64,000 bases of DNA from Polyangiaceae bacterium (GCA_041389725.1 JAWKRG010000004.1:310001-374000), one strand, 5' to 3'; positions 27,662 through 36,676 are shown, counted from the stretch's first letter. Numbers and translations are program-made. Notes: a model not told the origin generated them from the letters alone.

Positions 27662-28011
27662 CCTAACGTCGCGGACGCGAGCGCGGCGGGGTGCGGATCG
27701 ATTGAGCCCGTGCCGCTCCCGGGTTGAGACACGCGAGCCGCTTCGGAACCCCGACCCCTTCGAGTATCGCGAAGCGCGTTCGAAGGAGTGCGCTCGCGTT
27801 GAGACACGCGCGCACTGACTGCGCGTCTCTATGGCGGCACGCGGCGGTACAGGCGCGCGCTTAGAGAGACGTAGTGGGACGAGCGCACCAAAGAATTGCG
27901 TGAGGGGAGTTGCGCGGACTTCGAGCGCTTGTCGGGGATTCGCGAGCGTTGGTGCGCTTGTCGGCGATTCGCGCTCGAGCGATGGCGCGCTTGTCGCGGG
28001 ATTCGCGAGTG
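27662..28011. repeat. gene-free stretch with short tandem repeats
   Basis: About 350 bases without a gene. A unit like gcgcttgtcggngattcgcg recurs three times between about 27925 and 28010 (near 27928, 27957 and 27988), and ttgagacacgcg occurs twice (near 27724 and 27809). This is where a toxin gene would be expected after the antitoxin, but none is found. Confidence 0.6.
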
Positions 28012-28182
28012 CTAGCGCGCGAGGTAGATGACTAGCTGGATGCCCCAGACCAGGGCGATGGCGACGAGCATGGCGTTGACGGCTCCATCGAGCCATTTGC
28101 CGAAGGCGCGGAGCTGCGGCTTGAAGAACATCTTGCCGACGAAGAGCAGCACGAAGGCGAAGGCGAGGAGCTTGGAGATCAC
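28012..28182 (-). CDS. small two-helix membrane protein
   Basis: A 56-aa product from GTG 28182, preceded by GAGGT 5 bases upstream. It has two hydrophobic helices: LLAFAFVLLFVGKMFF and AMLVAIALVWGIQLVIYLA, joined by a short basic loop (KPQLRAFGKWLDGAVN). It is too short to assign, and no family is recognised. The frame stays open further right to 28665, but that part is unconvincing and overlaps the Uma2 gene antisense. Confidence 0.5.
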   Translation of the reverse strand: MISKLLAFAFVLLFVGKMFFKPQLRAFGKWLDGAVNAMLVAIALVWGIQLVIYLAR

Positions 28183-28296
28183 GGGGACCTCGCTGCGCGC
28201 TGCCTGGACGGTGCTACTTCGGACGACGACACCGGTCGACGCATAGCACGGGATGCGGGGGACCGTTGCGGTCGCGCAGTCGAGGGAGGCGCGCGG

Positions 28297-28923
28297 GTGA
28301 CATCGCGGCGCATTGACCACGACCCGCGTCGAAAGAACCGCCATGCTACCCTGCGGGAGGAGCGCGGGTTGGAAGCGATCGAACGAGAACGAGTGCGGCC
28401 GCTGCGGCGACGGGAGTTCGAGCAATTGGCCGAACAAGGCGCCTTCGACAACGAGCGCGTCGAGCTCGTCTACGGGACGTTGGTGACGATGCCTCCGCCG
28501 GGACCGCCGCATTCGGGCATCATTCAGAAGCTGAACAAGCTCTTGGTCTTTGGCGTCGGAGACCGAGCTGAGTTGCGCTGTCAGCTGCCCTGGGTCGCAG
28601 GCGATTACTCCATGCCGCAGCCGGATTTCGCGATCGTGCCTCGGGGCTCGTACATGCGGGAGCATCCGAGCGAAGCGCTGCTGGTGATCGAGGTGTCGGA
28701 TAGCTCGCTGGCCTACGATCGCGGGGTCAAGCGCCAGCTCTATGCCGAGTTCGGGGTTCCGGAGTGCTGGATCGTCAACGTGCCCGAACGACGCATCGAG
28801 GTGTTCACGTCGCCGACCGACGGCGCGTATCGCGACAGCCGCAGCTACGGTCCCGGCGACTGCATCACGCTCGGCGCCTTCAGCGATCTGACTATCGCGG
28901 TGGACGACGTCCTACGCGAGTGA
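28297..28923 (+). CDS. Uma2 family protein (DUF820, putative restriction-fold endonuclease)
   Basis: A 208-aa protein. GTG at 28297 has GGAGG 7 bases upstream. Uma2 signatures: ELVYGTLVTMPPPGPPHS, MPQPDFAIVP, LLVIEVSDSSLAYD and KRQLYAEFGVPECWIVN. Together these form the Asp/Glu-x-Asp restriction-like core of the family. Uma2 proteins are abundant in cyanobacteria and myxobacteria; their biological role is not settled. A second member lies at 45034-45615. The first ~45 residues are basic and atypical, so the true start could be a later in-frame codon near residue 32. Confidence 0.85.
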   Translation: MTSRRIDHDPRRKNRHATLREERGLEAIERERVRPLRRREFEQLAEQGAFDNERVELVYGTLVTMPPPGPPHSGIIQKLNKLLVFGVGDRAELRCQLPWVAGDYSMPQPDFAIVPRGSYMREHPSEALLVIEVSDSSLAYDRGVKRQLYAEFGVPECWIVNVPERRIEVFTSPTDGAYRDSRSYGPGDCITLGAFSDLTIAVDDVLRE

Positions 28924-28964
28924 GCCGTGGTCGGTAGGATTGGTTCGGGCTAGACTGACTGCGG

Positions 28965-29160
28965 ATGCCTTCCACTGTGTTCACACCAGACGATGCGCCC
29001 GCGGCTTCGCAGGACGAGAACGGCGTCGACTTGACGTTGATCCGAGCCTACCAGCAGCTCACGCCGCTCGAATGTCTCGAGTTGCTCGAGGATGCTCAGC
29101 GGCTGAGTGACGGCGTGGCCGGGAAGGCGGGAGCGTGCTGCCAGTTTCGGCACGAGTCGC
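28965..29160 (+). pseudogene. N-terminal fragment of a small hypothetical protein
   Basis: An ATG at 28965 opens MPSTVFTPDDAPAASQDENGVDLTLIRAYQQLTPLECLELLEDAQRL. The VDLTLIR...LTP..CLELLEDA part looks like the start of a small protein family commonly found in such genomes. After about residue 50 the translation turns into Cys/Arg-rich sequence without sense. This suggests a frameshift or truncation. It lies 42 bases after the Uma2 gene. Confidence 0.35.
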
Positions 29161-29221
29161 GGGTTAGCTGGACAAGAAGAGTCTCGTGTTGTTTGCGCAT
29201 CGCGCGCTGCGCGGCTTTGGT

Positions 29222-29372
29222 GTGAAAACGTCGAGCGCCGGATCGATTTTCCCCCTAACTTCCCCGAATCTTCCCTCCAACTTCACGGTGCGAGTGGGGC
29301 TGTTGCTCGACCTTGGTGCAGTGGCGTGGTGGAATGCTTGGCTCAGGAGGGTTCATGCGTTCTTCGTTGCTT
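29222..29372 (+). promoter_or_regulatory. leader shared by two MopE-type lipoprotein genes (copy 1)
   Basis: The ~130 bases before the lipoprotein ATG at 29355 resemble those before the paralogue at 31335. A stretch of 33 bases (29340-29372 and 31320-31352), including the AGGAGG ribosome site and first codons, is identical. Further upstream the gtggcgtggtg element and a pyrimidine-rich run (ccccctaacttcccc versus tctccctagtttctc) are also kept. It may contain the promoter. Confidence 0.55.
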
Positions 29373-30989
29373 GCTCTGATGGTGGTGTTGGGGACTGCTG
29401 GTTGCTCGTCGGATGAGTTCGACAAGGCCGGCGGCACGGGGGGCAAGACCGGAGACGCGGGGGGTGCCGGTGGTGCGAGTGGCGCGAGTGGCGCAAGCGG
29501 AAGCAGCGGGAGCGGTGGCGTCAGTGGCAGCAGCGGCACGGGCGGCGGAAGCGGCGGTTTGCCCGCGGATTGCATCAACGACAAGGACTGCGACGACAAG
29601 TTGGCGTGCACCGGCGTCGAGAAGTGCACTGGAGGCAAGTGCGTCGCGGGAACGGCCGTGACCTGCACCAACCCCGACACGGCCAACTGCGAGGCAGTGT
29701 GCGAAGAGCCTTCGGGCACGTGCGTCGTCAGGGGCAAGGACGTGGACGGCGACCAGCACTTCGACGTGGCCTGCACTGTTGCCACGACCGCGGGGGACGA
29801 CTGCGACGACAGCAACGCCGCGGTCTACACGGGCGCGCCGGAAGTTTGCGATGGGGTCGACAACGACTGCAACGGCAAGGACGAGTTCGCCGACAACAAG
29901 GCCGTCATCAAGGGGGCTGTCGGCGACTTCGTGAGCAGTGGAATGCTTCCGGACGTCGCCTGGGCGCCGAGCGCGAAGAAGTACGGCGCGGTTTGGCACG
30001 ACTCGAACGTCAAGTTCACCACCGTGGACGCCACCGGCACGAAGGGCGCCATCGTCACGCTCACCGGCGGGGTGGAGGCGCAGCCACCGCGGATCGCTTG
30101 GAATGGGTCGGCGTTTGGTGTCGCGTGGAAGAACGGCACGGCCGTGCACTTCGCGGCGTACAAGCCCGACGGAACCGAACTGAAAGCCCCGCACCAGGTG
30201 AGTGATTCCAACGCGAAGGCGGGCGTTCCGGACGTCGTTGGCACCGCCACGGGCTGGACCGTGCTGTGGTCCGACACGCGGACCAATGCGAACGGCACGC
30301 TCCACACGCACTTGATTGACGCCAGCGGTACCGAACAAGGGGGCGACGTGCCCGTCGGAGTAACCGCAGGCGTCAACAAGGAGCCCGCCATGGCCGAAAG
30401 CGGGACCAACGCTCTGGTCGCCGTGGCGCGGGTGGCCAACATCATCAACACGACCACCCCGAACACCATCACGGTTTTCGATCCGAAGGGCGCGAACGGG
30501 CTCGGCCTCGCTCAAGAGCTCGTGAGCCTCCCAGCTGGAAGCAGCGTCGTGCACCCTGCGGTGGCCGCGACGCCCGTTGGCTGGGCGGTCGCCTGGGCGG
30601 CCCACACCCCCGCTGCTGATAGCATCGGGTATGCCGAGGAGCTCACGAACCGTCAGCTAGTGTGCTCGCCGATCACGACGACGGTCACGGCGACTCAACC
30701 GGCCTTCGTCGGCGGAGTCGCCGCACGAGGTGCCGCAAGGATCGTGGTATTCGGTCAAGGGACGACGGCGGCCTCGGCGCAACTGGTTCGGTTCAACGCG
30801 GGCTGCAGCGGTCCGCAGCAGATCAAGCTCGATGACGCTGACGTTCCTGATTGGGTGAGCTTCGGATTCCCGACGGTTGCGTGGGGCGACCAGAGCGCCA
30901 TGGTGCTCTTTCCCGACCAGGCGAACGGAATCGCGAAGGTGCGCTATTGGATCTCCGGTCCCAACCTCTGTGACAACCCGGTGCCCTGA
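29355..30989 (+). CDS. MopE-type metal-binding lipoprotein (copy 1)
   Basis: A 544-aa lipoprotein; lipobox TAGC gives Cys17. A Gly/Ser linker (GGAGGASGASGASG) precedes a Cys-rich region (DKDCDDKLACTGVEKCTGGKC). The MopE-type motif CDDSNAAVYTGAPEVCDGVDNDCNG follows, as in the putative metal-binding repeats of MopE-like proteins. The C-terminal ~350 residues have repeated strands such as PPRIAWNGSAFGVAWK and WTVLWSDTR, suggesting a beta-propeller. ATG 29355 has AGGAGG 4 bases upstream. The earlier in-frame codon at 29313 would mask the signal peptide. Surface lipoprotein; ligand unknown. Confidence 0.85.
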   Translation: MRSSLLALMVVLGTAGCSSDEFDKAGGTGGKTGDAGGAGGASGASGASGSSGSGGVSGSSGTGGGSGGLPADCINDKDCDDKLACTGVEKCTGGKCVAGTAVTCTNPDTANCEAVCEEPSGTCVVRGKDVDGDQHFDVACTVATTAGDDCDDSNAAVYTGAPEVCDGVDNDCNGKDEFADNKAVIKGAVGDFVSSGMLPDVAWAPSAKKYGAVWHDSNVKFTTVDATGTKGAIVTLTGGVEAQPPRIAWNGSAFGVAWKNGTAVHFAAYKPDGTELKAPHQVSDSNAKAGVPDVVGTATGWTVLWSDTRTNANGTLHTHLIDASGTEQGGDVPVGVTAGVNKEPAMAESGTNALVAVARVANIINTTTPNTITVFDPKGANGLGLAQELVSLPAGSSVVHPAVAATPVGWAVAWAAHTPAADSIGYAEELTNRQLVCSPITTTVTATQPAFVGGVAARGAARIVVFGQGTTAASAQLVRFNAGCSGPQQIKLDDADVPDWVSFGFPTVAWGDQSAMVLFPDQANGIAKVRYWISGPNLCDNPVP

Positions 30990-31334
30990 CGCAGCGCGGG
31001 CGCAGTGGGCTGGGACGCGGGGCGCGGTGGTTGGGACGATACTTTGCATGGCAAGTATCGATTTCGCGTTCGGAAGGCGGGCTGGGACGACGATCGGGAC
31101 GCGGGCGGACCGCGATCGGGCGGGCTCGCGCGGGAGTTGGTGCAACAAAGCCTCACCCCAAGGGGCGACGCGGCGAAGGCGGGGGCGCGCGGCACAGGCG
31201 GCAAAAACATCGAGCAATTGACGCATCTTCTCCCTAGTTTCTCCGGTTCTCGTTCTTCACTTCGCTTTGCGCGGACGGAGCGCGCCTCGACGTCATTGGA
31301 GTGGCGTGGTGAAATGCGCGGCTCAGGAGGGTTC
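30990..31334. promoter_or_regulatory. intergenic region with shared leader (copy 2)
   Basis: 345 bases between the two lipoprotein paralogues. No gene is convincing. The right part (about 31203-31334) matches the leader of copy 1 and ends in the same AGGAGG site. The left part has repeated gggcg/gctgggacg words only. Confidence 0.5.
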
Positions 31335-32936
31335 ATGCGTTCTTCGTTGCTTACGGTGGTGGTGGTGCTGTTTGGGACGGTCAGTTGTTCGGGGGACGAG
31401 TTCACCGGCGGCAGCGGCACGGGCGGAAAGACTGGCGATGCTGGGGGAGCCAGCGGCGCGAGCGGCAGCGGAGGCGTGAGTGGTAGCAGCGGCAGCGGGG
31501 GTGGAACCGGCGGCTTGCCCGCGGACTGCAACGACGACAAGGACTGCGACGACAAGTTGGCGTGCACCGGCGTGGAGAAGTGCACCGCGGGCAAGTGCGT
31601 GGCCGGAGCGGCCGTCACCTGCCCCAACCCCGACGGGGCTCACTGCGAAGCCAAGTGCGACGAGCCGTCAGGCACGTGCGTCGTGCGGGGCAAGGACGCG
31701 GATGGTGACCAGCACTTCGACGTGGCATGCAAAGCCGCCGCCACGCCGGGGGACGACTGCGACGACAGTAACGACAAGGTGTACACCGGTGCTCCAGAGA
31801 TCTGTGACGGCATCGACAACGACTGCAACAACAACGACGAGTTTGCCGATGGCAAAGGGGTCATGAAGGGAACCGCTGGCGACTTCGTCAGCGCCGGAAT
31901 GCGCCCGGCCATCGCCTGGGGATCCAGTGCACAAAAGTACGGAGTGGTATGGCAGAACGAGAACAACTTGACGGTTCAGTTCGCCACCATGTCCTCGACC
32001 GGGACCAAGGGGACGACCGTTCCACTCCAGGCGACGGATGATCCCCCGCGGATTGCGTGGAACGGGTCGGCGTTCGGTATCGTGTGGAGGAGCGGTACGG
32101 CCGTGCGCTTTGTGGCGTACAAGCCAGACGGCACGGTGTTCTCCGCCGCGCAGGAGGTGTCCGACAGCAACGCCAAGCCCTCGGCGCCGGACGTCGCCGG
32201 CACACCCACGGGCTGGACCGTCGTGTGGTCGGACAAGCGGAACAATGTTTCAGGTTCGCTCTACGCTCACCTCATCGATGGCAGCGGCAAGAAGCTGCAA
32301 GGCACCGACGTGCCCGTCGGCACGCCAAGCGGCGTCAACCTGGAGCCAGCGATTGCGGCAAGCGGCACCAGCATGTTCGTCGCGTACGGTCGCGCCGCTT
32401 CCGGTACGGTGCCGACCTCGGTGGCAGCCTTCGAGCTCAACGGAACTCTCGGTACGTCGAATGCCCACGAGATCCTCCTACCTGGCGGCACGGCGGTTCA
32501 TCCCGCTGTCGCGGCGACCAACATCGGCTGGGCCGCAGCGTGGTCGGCGACTCAAGGTGCGAGCGACAAGATCGGCTACTACGAGGAGCTCACGAACGGT
32601 GTGAAGGCGTGCAGTCCAGTGGCCGCAACCATGAGTGCTTCACAGCCGGCGTTCGCGGGGGGCGTTGCGGCTCGCGGCAACGGGCGCGTTCTGGTGTTCG
32701 GACAATCCGGCGCGACGGCCAACGTTCAGCTCGTTCGCTTCGGACCGGGTTGCTCTGCACCCAGCCAACTCAAAGTCGACGACACGGATGTCCCGGACTG
32801 GCGCGGCTTCGGCCTCCCCGCGGTTGCTTGGGGCGAACAGAGCGCCGCTGTGCTGTTTCCGGACCAGTCGGGCGGCACCACCAAGATACGCTATTGGATC
32901 TCCGGTCCGAACCTCTGCGACAACCCGGTGCCCTAA
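31335..32936 (+). CDS. MopE-type metal-binding lipoprotein (copy 2)
   Basis: A 533-aa paralogue of the previous gene. It has lipobox TVSC (Cys18), a Gly/Ser linker and the Cys-rich part DKDCDDKLACTGVEKCTAGKC. The MopE-type motif CDDSNDKVYTGAPEICDGIDNDCNN is present, with the final Gly changed to Asn. The same predicted beta-propeller ends in ISGPNLCDNPVP, identical to copy 1. The two are a tandem duplication that kept promoter, leader and both domains. The in-frame extension to 31005 has no ribosome site and is rejected. Confidence 0.85.
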   Translation: MRSSLLTVVVVLFGTVSCSGDEFTGGSGTGGKTGDAGGASGASGSGGVSGSSGSGGGTGGLPADCNDDKDCDDKLACTGVEKCTAGKCVAGAAVTCPNPDGAHCEAKCDEPSGTCVVRGKDADGDQHFDVACKAAATPGDDCDDSNDKVYTGAPEICDGIDNDCNNNDEFADGKGVMKGTAGDFVSAGMRPAIAWGSSAQKYGVVWQNENNLTVQFATMSSTGTKGTTVPLQATDDPPRIAWNGSAFGIVWRSGTAVRFVAYKPDGTVFSAAQEVSDSNAKPSAPDVAGTPTGWTVVWSDKRNNVSGSLYAHLIDGSGKKLQGTDVPVGTPSGVNLEPAIAASGTSMFVAYGRAASGTVPTSVAAFELNGTLGTSNAHEILLPGGTAVHPAVAATNIGWAAAWSATQGASDKIGYYEELTNGVKACSPVAATMSASQPAFAGGVAARGNGRVLVFGQSGATANVQLVRFGPGCSAPSQLKVDDTDVPDWRGFGLPAVAWGEQSAAVLFPDQSGGTTKIRYWISGPNLCDNPVP

Positions 32937-32984
32937 CGGGGCGCGGCGTTGCGTTGCTGCCGTCGCAACGCTGCGGCAGCTGTT

Positions 32985-33908
32985 CTAACTTGCCGCTTCG
33001 TCCGCTGCGCCGCGTTTCAGCACGCGCTTGGCGAGGCTCACGATGGCGACGAGGATGCCGCCGAGGGCGATGCCGACAATGGCATCGAACAGGGTGGGCA
33101 CGGCGACACTCACGGCGCCCGATGCACTCGCGATGCCCTTGGAAAGGGCGGCTAGCGGCGCCACGCCGTGGGTGATGATGCCGCCGCCCACGAGAAACAT
33201 CGCTGCAGTGCCGAGGATGCCGAGCACGCGGAGAAGCCAGGGCGATAGCCACAAGAGCGCGTGTCCCAGGGAGCGCGCGCCGCTCGAGGAGCGCTGGCTG
33301 AGCGAGAGACCCCAGTCGTCCAGCTTCACGATGCCTGCGACCAAACCGTAGACGAAGATCGTGAAGCCGATGGCGATGACCACGAGCAGCAAACCCTTTT
33401 GCAGCAGTGTGGCCTCGGTGGCGGTGCCCAGGGCAATCACCAAGATCTCCGCCGAGAGCACCAGGTCCGTGCGAACCGCACCTTTGATCTTGAGGCGCTC
33501 GTACTCCACCAGGTCCACGCCAGGCTCGTGGCGAGCGGCGACGATCTCGTCCTCGTGCTGCTGGCATTGCTGTTTGCAGAAGAGCTTCTCGTAGACCTTC
33601 TCGAAACCCTCGAAGCACAAGAAGGCTCCGCCGATCATCAGCAGAGGCACGATCAGCCAGGGCGCTACGGCACTGATCACGAGCGCGGCCGGAACCAGGA
33701 TGGCCTTGTTGACGAAGGAGCCCTTGGTCACCGCCCACACCACGGCCAGCTCTCGACTGGGCTCGACACCGGTGACTTGCTCGGCGTTGAGCGCCAGGTC
33801 GTCGCCCATCACCGCGGCCGTCTTCTTGGCCGCGACCTTGGAGAGCCCAGCGACGTCGTCGAGCACGCTCACGATGTCGTCCAGGAACAGCAGCAAGTTC
33901 GGGGTCAC
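32985..33908 (-). CDS. DUF808 family inner-membrane protein
   Basis: A 307-aa protein starting at GTG 33908. The start region NLLLFLDDIVSVLDDVAGLSKVAAKKTAAVMGDDLALNAEQV is the DUF808 (YedI-like) signature. Several membrane helices follow (LVPAALVISAVAPWLIVPLLMIGG, VIALGTATEATLLQKGLLLVVIAIGF, ILGTAAMFLVGGGIITHGVAPL). One loop carries CKQQCQQHEDE. The family's function is unknown; members are polytopic inner-membrane proteins. It is divergent from the lipoprotein at 34023. No strong ribosome site is visible in front of the GTG. Confidence 0.85.
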   Translation of the reverse strand: MTPNLLLFLDDIVSVLDDVAGLSKVAAKKTAAVMGDDLALNAEQVTGVEPSRELAVVWAVTKGSFVNKAILVPAALVISAVAPWLIVPLLMIGGAFLCFEGFEKVYEKLFCKQQCQQHEDEIVAARHEPGVDLVEYERLKIKGAVRTDLVLSAEILVIALGTATEATLLQKGLLLVVIAIGFTIFVYGLVAGIVKLDDWGLSLSQRSSSGARSLGHALLWLSPWLLRVLGILGTAAMFLVGGGIITHGVAPLAALSKGIASASGAVSVAVPTLFDAIVGIALGGILVAIVSLAKRVLKRGAADEAAS

Positions 33909-34022
33909 GGCGACGGCGAGGATGCGCAGATCCGCCGTGGGTAAAAAAGCAGAAATCGGTGCGACAAAAGTCCGCGAGGCCCTTCTTCGGGTTGAAGCAC
34001 CCAGCTTGAAGGAGAGGCTTTC

Positions 34023-34817
34023 ATGAAACTAAGCAATATTTTCGTAGGTTTGGTGGGATTGGTCGCGGCATTCCCGCTCGCATGCAGCAGCGGGGGGAAT
34101 GGCGGAGGCGGCGGCGGAAAGTCGTGCACCAACAAGAGCCAGTGCGCCGCCAACGAGGAATGCGTGATGAGCTCGACCACGTCGCACCCGATGGATTTCG
34201 GCGATGGGTTTGCTGGCGACCCCGGCTTTGCTGGTGACCCTGGTTTTGCCGGCATGCCGGGCGGGGCCGGAACCCCGGGCGGCCCGGGCACACCCCCGGG
34301 CGGCGCCGGCTCACCGGGAAATCCGGGTGGCGGCGGTACGAACGGCGGCGCAGCGATGGGCACCTGTCAGCCCGTCGGCGGCGGCGGCAACGGCAACAGT
34401 GGCGGAAGCGGCAATAGCGGCGGCAGCGGCAACAGTGGCGGCGGCGGCATTGGCAACACCGGTAACACCGCGGGCTCTGGCAACACCGGTAACGCCGCAG
34501 GCGCGGGCAACACTGGCAACACGGGTGGCGGTGGCAACTGCGACAGCTCGTTCCTCACGGCGTCGGTTCCCTTCAAAGGCGACACGCAGTTCGGTCCCTG
34601 CGACGGGCAGAGCATTCCGAAGAACTGTGCCTTCGGTTACTACATTCAAGCGGCAGCGGGTTGCATCTGCACCGCGCCCTGCAACTCCGGCAGTCTGCCG
34701 AAAACCGGCGAAGCGTGTTCGACGGACGGCTCTTGGACCTGTCAGAAGATTCAGAATTCGAGCGGCACCTACGACTTCTGCGCGCCGCAGAACGCGAACC
34801 TCTGCCAAGCAGGGTGA
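34023..34817 (+). CDS. Gly-rich, Cys-rich lipoprotein
   Basis: A 264-aa lipoprotein. The ATG has AGGAGAGG upstream, and lipobox PLAC gives Cys21. The order is: poly-Gly linker, a short Cys motif (KSCTNKSQCAANEECVM), a collagen-like stretch (GDPGFAGDPGFAGMPGG), Asn/Gly/Ser repeats (GNSGGSGNSGGSGNSGGGG and GNTGN repeats) and a Cys-rich C-terminal domain (CDSSF, CDGQSIPKNCAFGYY, CICTAPCNSG, CSTDGSWTCQ). The C-terminal domain is probably disulfide-bonded at the cell surface. No function can be assigned. Confidence 0.8.
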   Translation: MKLSNIFVGLVGLVAAFPLACSSGGNGGGGGGKSCTNKSQCAANEECVMSSTTSHPMDFGDGFAGDPGFAGDPGFAGMPGGAGTPGGPGTPPGGAGSPGNPGGGGTNGGAAMGTCQPVGGGGNGNSGGSGNSGGSGNSGGGGIGNTGNTAGSGNTGNAAGAGNTGNTGGGGNCDSSFLTASVPFKGDTQFGPCDGQSIPKNCAFGYYIQAAAGCICTAPCNSGSLPKTGEACSTDGSWTCQKIQNSSGTYDFCAPQNANLCQAG

Positions 34818-34832
34818 GAGGACGCCCCGTCG

Positions 34833-34909
34833 CGGCAATCCGGTCGCGACGGGGCGCGCCTCGTTTCGCCGGTCACGGCAATCCGGTCGCGACGGGGCGC
34901 GCCTCGTTT
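34833..34909. repeat. 34-base direct repeat, two copies
   Basis: The 34-base unit starting cggcaatccggtcgcgacgg and ending gcctcgttt occurs at 34833-34866 and again at 34876-34909, just after the lipoprotein stop. It is not self-complementary enough to be a clear terminator. Confidence 0.75.
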
Positions 34910-35000
34910 TCGCGCGACGCACGTGCGCGGACGGCGCAGCGCCCGCCCCGCAACGCAGCGCCCGCCCGTGACCGGGCTGCGAAGCAGCGCCTGATCATTA

Positions 35001-35066
35001 GCAAATGTAATAATTTGCATTTATCGGCTATCGAGATATTCTGCATTTATCAGCAGAAGGAATATC
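35001..35066. promoter_or_regulatory. hipBA promoter/operator region
   Basis: A locally AT-rich stretch in GC-rich DNA. It holds a perfect inverted repeat gcaaat-gtaata-atttgc (35001-35018) and a second one gatatt...aatatc (35035-35040 and 35061-35066) with inner ctgc/gcag arms. A 10-base direct repeat tgcatttatc lies at 35016-35025 and 35042-35051. This is the expected layout for autorepression by a HipB-type regulator. Confidence 0.65.
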
Positions 35067-35069
35067 TTG

Positions 35070-35315
35070 ATGCGCGAGCTCATCATCACGAGGCCGAATC
35101 AGGTGGGCGAAGTGCTGCGCGGGCGACGCAGGACACGGAAGCTGTCGCAACAGCGCATCGCCGACATCCTCGGAGTGAGCCAGGGGCGCTTTTCCAAACT
35201 GGAAGCGAATCCGGCACAGCTCACGCTCGAGCGGCTGTTCACGCTGGTGAACGTGTTGGGGCTCGAGCTCGTGATCCGCGAGCAGCCTGCCGCTCGCGCG
35301 ACCGAAGACTGGTGA
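35070..35315 (+). CDS. hipB: HipB-type antitoxin, XRE helix-turn-helix
   Basis: An 81-aa protein from ATG 35070, with AAGGA 8 bases upstream. The helix-turn-helix reads LSQQRIADILGVSQGRFSKLEA (about residues 28-50), typical of XRE/HipB regulators. The C-terminal tail (LVIREQPAARATEDW) ends in Trp, as in HipB proteins. Its stop overlaps the hipA start (TGATG), so the pair is translationally coupled. HipB binds and neutralises HipA and represses the operon. The paired palindromes at 35001-35066 are the likely operator. Confidence 0.85.
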   Translation: MRELIITRPNQVGEVLRGRRRTRKLSQQRIADILGVSQGRFSKLEANPAQLTLERLFTLVNVLGLELVIREQPAARATEDW

Positions 35316-36637
35316 TGGCGCGACCTTCACATGCACGCAAGCTCGGCGTATGGGCCAACGGACTGCGCGTCGGTAGCTGGACGATCCCGAGCCGAGGCCC
35401 GATGGAGTTTCGCTACGATCCCGAATGGATGGCCTCGCCGGAGGCACGTCCCCTCTCGCTATCGCTACCCATGAACTTGGACGGAGCCCCAGTTCGTGGA
35501 GACGTGGTCGAGTTCTACTTCGACAATCTGCTTCCCGACAGCGATGCCATTCGTCGGCGGATCCAGCAGCGTTTTCACACGCGTTCGCTGGACACCTTCG
35601 CACTACTGGAAGCGATCGGGCGCGACTGCGTAGGGGCCATCCAGCTGCTTCCCGAGGGGCTCGAACCGCAAGTACGCGAGATCCACGCCAAGAGGCTCAG
35701 CGAGCAGGATGTCGAACACCGTCTGATCGCGGCTACGGCGTCCGGATCCCTCGGCAGTGAAACCGAGGACGATTTTCGCATCTCCTTGGCAGGCGCGCAG
35801 GAGAAGACCGCACTCTTGTGGCACGGCGGCAGCTGGTGCCAGCCGCTGGGGAGCACGCCCACCAGCCACATCTTCAAGCTGCCTCTGGGGTTGGTAGGGG
35901 GCCGCCAGATGGACATGAGCGATTCCCTCGAAAACGAGTGGCTGTGCGGGCGCTTGCTCGGCGCGTTCGGGGTTTCCGCGGCCAGCTCGGAGCTCCGCTG
36001 CTTTGGCGAGACGAGGACCCTCGTAGTTACCCGCTTCGATCGCGAGCTTCATTCGAGCAAGAAGTACTGGCTTCGGTTGCCTCAAGAGGACTTCTGCCAA
36101 GCAACGGGCACGCCGAACACTCGGAAGTACGAAGCGGATGGTGGCCCCGGCTTGCTGGAAATCGGTCGGATCCTCCAGGGCTCGGTTGTGCGTGAACGTG
36201 ACCTCGCCACGCTGTTCCGCTCGCAGTTGCTGTTCTGGATGTTGGGCGCGATCGATGGCCACGCGAAAAACTTCAGCCTTCGCCTCTTGCCCGCCGGTCG
36301 CTATCGGCTGACGCCCCTGTACGACGTGCTCTCCGCCTGGCCCGTTGCAGGTACCAAGGCGAATCAGATCCACTCCAAGAAGATGAAGCTCGCGATGGCG
36401 CTTCGCGGTAAGGGCAAACACTATCGCATCGACGCGATCCGCCGGCGTCACTTCAACGAAACCGCCAAGCGCTGTGGGCTCGTCGACATGGACGCCATCA
36501 TCGACGACGTAGTCGAGAAAACGCCGGCCGTGGTCGACACAGTGGCCCGCCTGCTGCCAAAAGCATTTCCGCCGGCGCTCTTCGAGACCGTTACGAATGG
36601 TCTTCGTCGATCTGCGGAGCAACTGGCGCGCACGTAG
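35315..36637 (+). CDS. hipA: HipA-type toxin kinase
   Basis: A 440-aa Ser/Thr kinase of the HipA family. ATG 35315 overlaps the hipB stop. The N-terminal HipA domain has VWANGLRVG and FYFDNLLPDS. The P-loop-like autophosphorylation segment is SLAGAQEK (157-164). VTRFDR lies at 238-243, the catalytic loop DGHAKNFS at 314-321 and the metal-binding YDVLS at 336-340. All key motifs are intact, so it should be active. In E. coli HipA phosphorylates glutamyl-tRNA synthetase, stopping growth and causing persistence; the target here is unknown. Confidence 0.88.
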   Translation: MARPSHARKLGVWANGLRVGSWTIPSRGPMEFRYDPEWMASPEARPLSLSLPMNLDGAPVRGDVVEFYFDNLLPDSDAIRRRIQQRFHTRSLDTFALLEAIGRDCVGAIQLLPEGLEPQVREIHAKRLSEQDVEHRLIAATASGSLGSETEDDFRISLAGAQEKTALLWHGGSWCQPLGSTPTSHIFKLPLGLVGGRQMDMSDSLENEWLCGRLLGAFGVSAASSELRCFGETRTLVVTRFDRELHSSKKYWLRLPQEDFCQATGTPNTRKYEADGGPGLLEIGRILQGSVVRERDLATLFRSQLLFWMLGAIDGHAKNFSLRLLPAGRYRLTPLYDVLSAWPVAGTKANQIHSKKMKLAMALRGKGKHYRIDAIRRRHFNETAKRCGLVDMDAIIDDVVEKTPAVVDTVARLLPKAFPPALFETVTNGLRRSAEQLART

Positions 36638-36676
36638 GCGTTCGCCAACACTTCGCAATCGTGGGCCATTTTCGTG

